Below, one piece after another: positions 7,372 to 12,395 of a stretch of 12,395 bases of DNA. Source of the stretch: Alphaproteobacteria bacterium (GTDB lineage Bacteria > Pseudomonadota > Alphaproteobacteria > Rickettsiales > SXRF01); contig JAGVKI010000295.1 in NCBI GenBank assembly GCA_020050695.1, positions 1 to 12,395 on the forward strand, written 5' to 3'. The notes under the pieces are model-generated. The model had not been told where the DNA came from, made no database searches, and saw nothing but the letters and a program-made list of their open reading frames with translations. The stretch's first letter is position 1. Each line of letters opens with the position of its first letter. The position numbers and the translations under genes are program-made.

Positions 7372-8196
7372 ATGAATATATCGGCTAAAACCGGACATGT
7401 GTCATTGGTTGGCGCAGGCCCGGGCGATCCCGACCTGCTGACGATTAAGGCATTAAAGGCAATACAATCCGCAGATGTCGTGGTGTATGACCGCCTGGTG
7501 GCCGATGGCATCGTGGCGCTGATTCCCGAGACGGCTGAGCGCATTTTTGCAGGAAAATCCTGCAAGAAAAAAGCAATGACACAGGATGAAATCAACGCGC
7601 TTTTAGTAGAACTTGCAGGCAGGGGCGCGCATGTGGTGCGCCTTAAAGGCGGTGACCCCCTTCTCTTTGGGCGTGGCGGCGAAGAGGCGCTGGAACTGGT
7701 GAGGCACGGAATTGCCTTTGAAATGGTGCCGGGTATTACATCGGCGCAGGGCTGTGCGGCTTATGCCGGTATTCCCCTTACCCATCGCGGCCTGGCAACG
7801 GGGGTGCGTTTTATCACGGGGCACCGTACTGCTCCCGAAGAAGCGCAAATGCCCCTGGAACTGAACTGGGCAAGCCTGGCTGACCCGGAAACGACACTTG
7901 TTATATATATGGGGCTGGCCAATCTCGAAATTATTACCGCGCAGCTTATAAAGCATGGGCTGGCGGCAAATACCCCGGCAGCTGCAATTGAACAAGGCAC
8001 AACCAGCGCGCAAAAGCTGCTTACGGCAACGCTTGCGGATATAGCCCAAAAAGTAGTTCAGGCAGCCTTCGAGCCTCCTACCCTTATTATTATTGGAAAA
8101 GTCGTATCATTGGCGGAAAGTCTGGCCTGGTTTGTCAACCAGCTACCTGACAATAATCAAAAAAATGTGAAATATTTCACAGAATTGTCACATTAA
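7372..8196 (+). CDS. cobA: uroporphyrinogen-III C-methyltransferase (SUMT)
   Basis: SAM-dependent methyltransferase that methylates uroporphyrinogen III at C2 and C7 to give precorrin-2, the branch point from heme towards siroheme and cobalamin. The 274 residues cover one complete tetrapyrrole-methylase domain and no CysG-type dehydrogenase/chelatase domain. Motifs in order are VGAGPGDPDLLT (13-24), VYDRLV (38-43), VRLKGGDPLLFGRGGEE (89-105), MVPGITSAQGCAAYAGIPLTHR (118-139), TLVIYMG, and a final PPTLIIIGKVV. The ATG at 7372 has an AGGTG sequence ten bases upstream. Its last codons contain the CRP-like palindrome at 8166-8181. Whether it feeds siroheme or corrinoid synthesis cannot be decided here, since no partner gene lies in the window. 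Confidence 0.95.
   Translation: MNISAKTGHVSLVGAGPGDPDLLTIKALKAIQSADVVVYDRLVADGIVALIPETAERIFAGKSCKKKAMTQDEINALLVELAGRGAHVVRLKGGDPLLFGRGGEEALELVRHGIAFEMVPGITSAQGCAAYAGIPLTHRGLATGVRFITGHRTAPEEAQMPLELNWASLADPETTLVIYMGLANLEIITAQLIKHGLAANTPAAAIEQGTTSAQKLLTATLADIAQKVVQAAFEPPTLIIIGKVVSLAESLAWFVNQLPDNNQKNVKYFTELSH
8166..8181. promoter_or_regulatory. CRP/FNR-superfamily-type operator, perfect 16-bp palindrome
   Basis: TGTGAAATATTTCACA is a perfect palindrome with the exact TGTGA-N6-TCACA layout of the cAMP receptor protein consensus. It lies inside the last codons of cobA, 88 bp before the start codon at 8269. If transcription starts near 8235-8237, its centre (8173.5) is at about -62 to -64, close to the class I activator position of -61.5. 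It has no U tract, so a terminator role for cobA is unlikely. Which regulator binds is unknown. Confidence 0.5.
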
Positions 8197-8201
8197 TCTT
8201 A

Positions 8202-8230
8202 TTGTCAGTTTACGTTGCCCATTATAAGAT
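8202..8230 (+). promoter_or_regulatory. candidate sigma70-type promoter for the gene at 8269
   Basis: TTGTCA (8202-8207) matches five of six bases of the -35 consensus. TAAGAT (8225-8230) lies 17 bp on and matches four of six of the -10; an overlapping TATAAG (8223-8228) would give 15-bp spacing. The predicted start near 8237 fits the upstream palindrome at 8166-8181 as an activator site. Confidence 0.4.
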
Positions 8231-8268
8231 TTTCAGTGTCCTCAATCTGATTCACAGGTGATTTTTCA

Positions 8269-8799
8269 ATGCCTAGCAAACAGGCCGTTACCAAGCAGTA
8301 TCTAAATACGCATGATGATTCATTGCGTGAAGATGCCCTGCATGAAGCGGCTGAAACCAAAAAACGCTGGCAGACCTTCTTAGAAGGCGTTTCTTCGGTA
8401 ACCAAGCTGATCACCGGGCCGCTATTTGCGGTTGGCGGTGCTGCCACCCTGGCTGCCCTGGCTACAACTCCTGTAGTGCCAATGGCCCTTGGCATAGGTC
8501 TGCTGGTTGCTGCCAGCCTGTCATTGGTAACCGCCGTGACCTCTGGTTATGCGCTTGAGTCCATTGAACGTGCTAATCAGGTTCAGATCGCTGATACCAA
8601 GGCAAAAATGCACGCCCAGCACATGGTGCAGGAAATCAAAAGCAACGGCCTGTGTATTGTGCCTGAAAAAGAACTCGATGCGCTGCGCGAGCACAGCGCC
8701 AGCTGTAGCCACGATAAAAATGATTCGAACAAGAAAGACTGGACGCAGCGTATCCAGACGGCGGAACTAAATGAAGCTGGCCAGCGTTCCGTACACTAA
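8269..8799 (+). CDS. hypothetical protein with two predicted transmembrane helices
   Basis: I do not recognise this 176-residue protein. Residues 1-44 are hydrophilic and acidic/basic, probably helical (DALHEAAETKKRWQTFLEG). Two long hydrophobic, Gly/Ala-rich segments at about 47-67 and 70-93 are separated by a short TTPVVP turn, so they should form a membrane hairpin with both ends on the same side. Residues 96-145 look like an amphipathic or coiled-coil helix. The tail is charged and holds the pair Cys129 and Cys146 plus several histidines. There is no signal peptide. The ATG has AGGTG ten bases upstream. Upstream lie a candidate promoter and the CRP-like palindrome. The stop overlaps the convergent oxidase-like gene by four bases. 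Hairpin proteins of this kind occur among scaffold, stress and secreted host-associated proteins, but nothing here chooses between these. Confidence 0.75.
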   Translation: MPSKQAVTKQYLNTHDDSLREDALHEAAETKKRWQTFLEGVSSVTKLITGPLFAVGGAATLAALATTPVVPMALGIGLLVAASLSLVTAVTSGYALESIERANQVQIADTKAKMHAQHMVQEIKSNGLCIVPEKELDALREHSASCSHDKNDSNKKDWTQRIQTAELNEAGQRSVH

Positions 8800-10187
8800 G
8801 CTACGGTTTTTTTAGCCCGTACAGATTTCCACACCACTATAATAAACATGACGCCGCCAATGATGGCGAGCAGCCCGCCCCACTCCATCACACCCATAGC
8901 AATTTTCAGGTTGAGCGGCGCGCCCGAAAGCCCGCCCGGTGTTTTACGCAGCACACCATAGCCGCCTGACCAGGCAAGGCCCGATACATGCATGATCTGC
9001 CCGATACCGCAGATGATGGGCTGCCAATACGCCAGTTTGGTCGATGACATGTCCTTATAGCCAAACAGTGGCAGCAGCACGTAGGTTGCGCCCATGAACG
9101 CCAGCGTGATCGCTACAATCGAACCATGGTAATGCGCAGGTACCACCACGTTTTCCTCGCGGATCATACCGCCGATGAAGCCGCCAAACAGGAATAGCAG
9201 CACTGACATAATAAGCGCTGACCATAATGCATTTTTCTGGCCTGCCAACCTGGCGCGCATTTTCCATAAAAACGGTGTGAGCATCAGCCCCATGATGGCA
9301 GGTGCAATGCCGCCTGCGATAATCATTTGCCATGTGAAGAACTGACGGTGCTCCATGGAATACACGTCATATAACACATAGGCCAGCGGCGCGGCAAACG
9401 CAGCGACCAGCCCAACACCGAACAACAGGTATAACGGCTTTTCAGGGAATTTAAATTCAGGCTGCAATGCATGTGCCAGCAGCAGCCAGCATACCATCAC
9501 GCACTGGGTATGTATGAATTGCAGCACATGGCCGCCGCCCCAGAACATCATGTCGTAATATTGCTCACCGTCTATTTCAGGCGGCATCTGGAAATACGAC
9601 CAGATGAAGCAAACCAGCGCCATAGCGCCAATCAGGCCGGAAGAAAAAAGTGCAAACTGCAGCGGTGGGTTAAACCAGGTGCTGTAATGTTTTGCAGTAA
9701 GCAAACGGCAGAGCATCAGCAGCATGCCGGACAATAATAGCGAGAGCCCGATAAAAAATAATGGGCTCATGATAACAGGTATATAATTGCTTTTAAGGGC
9801 TTCGCCGTTTGGGTCAAAGGCCGATAGGGTAATGGCCAGCATGCCGACTGCAAAGCAGCCAAGCGCGGCCTCTTCCATGTAAGCAAGCCATGAGCGGCTG
9901 GCCGACGCAATCAGGCTCCACAGCATGAACGCCATGGAAAGAAACCATACCAGCACCAGCAGATCAACATGCACCACCAGCGCCTTGGTGAACATATTGG
10001 CAAATACGGGCATATCAGTAAGTGAGCCGCCGCGCGCAATCACCAGCACAATGGCAAACAGGCCGGGAACCGCCAGGGCGCTTACGCCAAGCAGCATCCA
10101 CCAGCGTGCAATATAGCCGGTAAACATGCCGGGGCGCGGGTCTGGAAATGGCAATACCTGATGTTGGGCAGCGGAGGATTTTGGCAT
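8796..10187 (-). CDS. heme-copper oxidase subunit I homologue with non-canonical active site
   Basis: A 463-residue polytopic inner-membrane protein of about twelve helices, in the COX1 superfamily. Heme-ligand motifs are recognisable: His73 in KALVVHVDLL (helix II, low-spin heme), and His352/His354 in VPAHYHGSIVAI (helix X HxH pair). His220 in FWGGGHVLQF sits where the first CuB ligand and GHPEVY motif occur in aa3 oxidases, but the Tyr position four residues on is Phe224. The helix VII His-His pair is not found: APLAYVLYD (265-274) aligns there, and only an isolated His280 (MEHRQFF) is nearby. His400 lies in a conserved-looking IMHVSGLAWSGGYG segment. Such proteins are often labelled cbb3-type subunit I, but no CcoO/CcoP or CoxB gene is adjacent. 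The ATG at 10187 has AGG seven bases upstream. It is divergent from ctaA and converges on the two-helix protein. Confidence 0.8.
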   Translation of the reverse strand: MPKSSAAQHQVLPFPDPRPGMFTGYIARWWMLLGVSALAVPGLFAIVLVIARGGSLTDMPVFANMFTKALVVHVDLLVLVWFLSMAFMLWSLIASASRSWLAYMEEAALGCFAVGMLAITLSAFDPNGEALKSNYIPVIMSPLFFIGLSLLLSGMLLMLCRLLTAKHYSTWFNPPLQFALFSSGLIGAMALVCFIWSYFQMPPEIDGEQYYDMMFWGGGHVLQFIHTQCVMVCWLLLAHALQPEFKFPEKPLYLLFGVGLVAAFAAPLAYVLYDVYSMEHRQFFTWQMIIAGGIAPAIMGLMLTPFLWKMRARLAGQKNALWSALIMSVLLFLFGGFIGGMIREENVVVPAHYHGSIVAITLAFMGATYVLLPLFGYKDMSSTKLAYWQPIICGIGQIMHVSGLAWSGGYGVLRKTPGGLSGAPLNLKIAMGVMEWGGLLAIIGGVMFIIVVWKSVRAKKTVA

Positions 10188-10258
10188 TGTCTGACCTGTA
10201 TTATGTGATAAAACACGGGGAGAGTAGTAATAGTGCCCGGTTTATACCAGAAGAAAAT

Positions 10259-11317
10259 ATGACGCCCCTGCTCCTGCGTGACCAGAAACCGATAGCGATA
10301 TGGCTTGCTGCCTGCGCGCTACTTATTATCGCCATGGTAATGCTGGGGGGCTACACGCGCCTTTCCGGTTCCGGTCTTTCCATCACCACATGGAAACCTA
10401 TCCATGGCAGCATACCACCGCTTGATGATGCGCAGTGGCTCGAGGAATTCGACGCCTACAAGGCAAGCCCTCAATACCAGAAAGTCAATATGGGCATGAG
10501 CCTGGATGAGTTCAAAAGCATCTTCTGGCCAGAGTTCCTGCACCGTTTGCTTGGCCGTTTGATCGGCATGGTGTTTTTTATTCCACTCATTATATTTTCG
10601 CTTCGCCGCAGCATGACACGCAGCTTTACCTGGCGGCTGGTAGGCATATTCGCGCTTGGTGGCCTGCAAGGGCTGATGGGCTGGCTGATGGTAAAAAGCG
10701 GGCTGGTGGACATGCCGCGCGTAAGCCACCTGCGCCTTGCCGCGCATCTTGGCCTGGCGCTGCTGATCTTTTCCCTGATTCTCTGGGCGCTGCTGGATAT
10801 TCTACAACCGGGGCGTACTAAAGCGCCGCCAAATAGTGCCACCAGTTGGTACAAATTTTGGCTTTTCTTAGTTGCTGTCCAGCTACTATTGGGAGCGTTT
10901 ATGGCTGGCCTGCGCGGGGGGCTTATTTATAACACCTACCCAACCATGGATGGCCAGTGGATACCAGATGGGATTCTATCTATGTCGCCGATATATATAA
11001 ATTTTATTGAAAATATTGCCCTTGTTCAGTTCATGCACCGCACACTCGCGCTGCTTGTGGCCGGAGGGTTCTTATTCTGGTGGTATTCACATAAGCAATA
11101 TGTTAAAAACAGGGCCCAAGATAGTAAAATATTGGGCAGGGGTTGCATAGGAGTTGCGCTTATCATAGCCGTCCAGTTCACGCTTGGTGTGCTGACGCTG
11201 CTATATCAGTCCCCGCTAATGCTTGCATTACTGCACCAGATCGTAGCCGTGGTTTTACTGGCTTATGCGCTGATGTTACTGCATATACAGTTATACCCGG
11301 GCAAAGAAGCTTTATGA
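10259..11317 (+). CDS. ctaA: heme A synthase (Cox15/CtaA)
   Basis: Membrane enzyme that oxidises the C8 methyl of heme o to the formyl group of heme a for aa3-type cytochrome oxidases. The 352 residues form the eight-helix, two-bundle fold. The Cox15 signature is clear: [18 protein letters not shown] (30-47) with HGSIPPL, then [20 protein letters not shown] (His95 and Glu92), [10 protein letters not shown] (His157/His163), [16 protein letters not shown] (218-232), and the second-bundle histidines His260 (VQFMHR) and His326 (ALLHQ). This is the alphaproteobacterial/mitochondrial type, longer than the Bacillus type. I chose the ATG at 10259, with a weak AGAAGA site upstream; the open frame before it runs into the divergent oxidase-like gene. 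Its stop overlaps the hemA start in an ATGA, so the two are likely translationally coupled. Confidence 0.95.
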   Translation: MTPLLLRDQKPIAIWLAACALLIIAMVMLGGYTRLSGSGLSITTWKPIHGSIPPLDDAQWLEEFDAYKASPQYQKVNMGMSLDEFKSIFWPEFLHRLLGRLIGMVFFIPLIIFSLRRSMTRSFTWRLVGIFALGGLQGLMGWLMVKSGLVDMPRVSHLRLAAHLGLALLIFSLILWALLDILQPGRTKAPPNSATSWYKFWLFLVAVQLLLGAFMAGLRGGLIYNTYPTMDGQWIPDGILSMSPIYINFIENIALVQFMHRTLALLVAGGFLFWWYSHKQYVKNRAQDSKILGRGCIGVALIIAVQFTLGVLTLLYQSPLMLALLHQIVAVVLLAYALMLLHIQLYPGKEAL

Positions 11318-12395
11318 CGATCAATTACGAATCATTTTTTGAACAAAGCATCGAAAAACTGAAAAAAGAGGGTCGCTACCGCGTATTCAATGATCTTGAG
11401 CGCAAGGCAGGCTCTTTCCCGCTGGCAAAAAGCAACATGACTGGTCGCAATGTCACCGTATGGTGCAGCAACGACTATCTGGGCATGGGGCAGCACCCAA
11501 AAGTTATCACCGCTATGGCAGAAGCCATTGGCCGCTTAGGCACGGGCGCTGGCGGTACGCGCAATATTTCCGGCAACCACCATGCTATCGTAAAGCTTGA
11601 AGAAACACTTGCTCAGCTGCATGGCAAGGAAGCCGGCCTCGTATTTACCTCAGGCTACATCGCGAATGAAGCATCGCTTGGCACGCTCTGCTCGATGCTG
11701 CCGAACTGCGTTGTCTACTCTGATGAATTCAACCACGCGTCGATGATTCATGGCATACGCGGCAGCAAAGCTGAGAAGCATATTTTCCGCCATAACGACC
11801 TTGAGCATCTGGAAGAACTGCTCAAAGCCGCTGACCCTGATCGCCCGAAAGTAGTGGCGTTTGAGTCGGTCTATTCCATGGACGGCGATATTTCCCCTAT
11901 CGGCGATATTTGCGACCTGGCTAAAAAATATAACGCCATCACCTACCTTGACGAAGTTCATGCGGTGGGCATGTATGGCACGCACGGCGCAGGCGTTGCT
12001 GAGCGCGACGGCGTAATGGATAAAGTAGATATTATCCAGGGCACCCTTGGTAAGGCATATGGCGTAATGGGTGGGTATATTACCGGCTCCACGCCACTGA
12101 TCGATATGATCCGCTCCTACGCTCCGGGGTTTATTTTTACGACCGCCCTTCCCCCTGCGCTTGCCGCTGGCGCTAATGCCAGTATCCGTCACCTGATGGA
12201 AAGCGACGAAGAACGCAAAGCGCAGCAATATAAAGTGCAGGTGCTAAAAGACATGATGCATAAGGCTGGCCTTCCTGTCATGCCGACCATGAGCCATATC
12301 CTGCCTGTACTGGTAGCTGATCCTGTGCGCTGCAAGCAGGCATCGGACATGCTGCTCAATCAGTTTGATATTTATGTGCAGCCGATCAATTTCCC
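11314..12395 (+). CDS. hemA: 5-aminolevulinate synthase (C-terminus beyond window)
   Basis: Pyridoxal-phosphate enzyme that condenses glycine with succinyl-CoA to 5-aminolevulinate, the first committed step of tetrapyrrole synthesis by the C4 route, found in alphaproteobacteria and mitochondria. The first 360 of roughly 400 residues are present and the frame is open to the edge. Landmarks are [10 protein letters not shown] (53-62), [15 protein letters not shown] (76-90), [13 protein letters not shown] with His141, [11 protein letters not shown] with Asp213 and His216 (PLP ring contacts), and the Schiff-base Lys247 in [14 protein letters not shown]. These sit one residue off the Rhodobacter enzyme numbering, indicating a complete N-terminus. 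The ATG overlaps the ctaA stop by four bases. C-terminal regulation cannot be examined. Confidence 0.97.
   Translation, partial: MTINYESFFEQSIEKLKKEGRYRVFNDLERKAGSFPLAKSNMTGRNVTVWCSNDYLGMGQHPKVITAMAEAIGRLGTGAGGTRNISGNHHAIVKLEETLAQLHGKEAGLVFTSGYIANEASLGTLCSMLPNCVVYSDEFNHASMIHGIRGSKAEKHIFRHNDLEHLEELLKAADPDRPKVVAFESVYSMDGDISPIGDICDLAKKYNAITYLDEVHAVGMYGTHGAGVAERDGVMDKVDIIQGTLGKAYGVMGGYITGSTPLIDMIRSYAPGFIFTTALPPALAAGANASIRHLMESDEERKAQQYKVQVLKDMMHKAGLPVMPTMSHILPVLVADPVRCKQASDMLLNQFDIYVQPINF

Noticed and set aside
8161..8196. Intrinsic terminator at the end of cobA
   Set aside because: The palindrome there is AT-rich, lies inside the coding region and is not followed by a T tract. An operator fits better.
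7372..8196. CysG-type multifunctional siroheme synthase
   Set aside because: Only the methyltransferase domain is present; there is no N-terminal dehydrogenase/ferrochelatase domain.
10204..10216. GTG-N6-CAC symmetry between the oxidase-like gene and ctaA as a second CRP/FNR site
   Set aside because: The outer bases do not continue the TGTGA/TCACA pattern, and three-base arms are too short to support an operator.
11650..12228. 192-codon minus-strand frame opposite hemA
   Set aside because: Lies entirely inside the hemA reading frame, whose catalytic motifs are all present on the plus strand.

Overview
The window looks like a gene-dense stretch of an alphaproteobacterial chromosome with mid-range GC. 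Four things support this. A C4-type 5-aminolevulinate synthase (hemA) is present. Heme A synthase is the alphaproteobacterial/mitochondrial (Cox15) type. A glycine-zipper lipoprotein closely resembles the rickettsial 17-kDa surface antigen. fabI and aroC are adjacent. A Rickettsiales-like or other host-associated lineage is possible, but the sequence here does not settle it. There are no tRNA or rRNA genes, insertion sequences, phage genes or CRISPR arrays, so this is mostly core metabolism with a few uncharacterised genes.

Layout. The left edge (1-497, minus) is the N-terminal part of a UbiH/UbiF/COQ6-type FAD monooxygenase. A 258-bp gap follows that holds an intrinsic terminator pointing rightward, against both flanking genes. 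Next comes an unrecognised 199-residue protein (minus, 756-1355). Divergent from it is a two-gene plus-strand unit, xthA (exonuclease III) and hisI (PRA-CH, histidine synthesis). It runs tail-to-tail into a four-gene minus-strand unit read from 7088 down to 2645: 17-kDa-antigen-like lipoprotein, fabI, aroC, and an AsmA-like protein, with an 18-bp gap, a 4-bp overlap and a 10-bp overlap. All of this unit except aroC concerns the cell envelope.

A 283-bp divergent region then leads to plus-strand cobA (uroporphyrinogen-III methyltransferase). After it comes an unknown protein with two predicted membrane helices, preceded by a perfect CRP-type palindrome. This gene converges on a minus-strand homologue of heme-copper oxidase subunit I (8796-10187), in which I cannot find the His-His copper ligands or the active-site Tyr. 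Divergent from that is ctaA (heme A synthase), which overlaps hemA (ALAS, cut by the right edge) by 4 bp.

Functionally, the right half is themed on tetrapyrroles and respiration: ALAS makes the heme precursor, SUMT draws uroporphyrinogen III off towards siroheme or corrinoids, heme A synthase makes heme a, and the oxidase-like protein may bind heme. Packing is tight: both convergent gene pairs share their stop codons in the same 4-bp YTAA arrangement. The points most worth following are the non-canonical oxidase homologue, the CRP-like operator before the two-helix protein, and the possible small transcript at 579-753.
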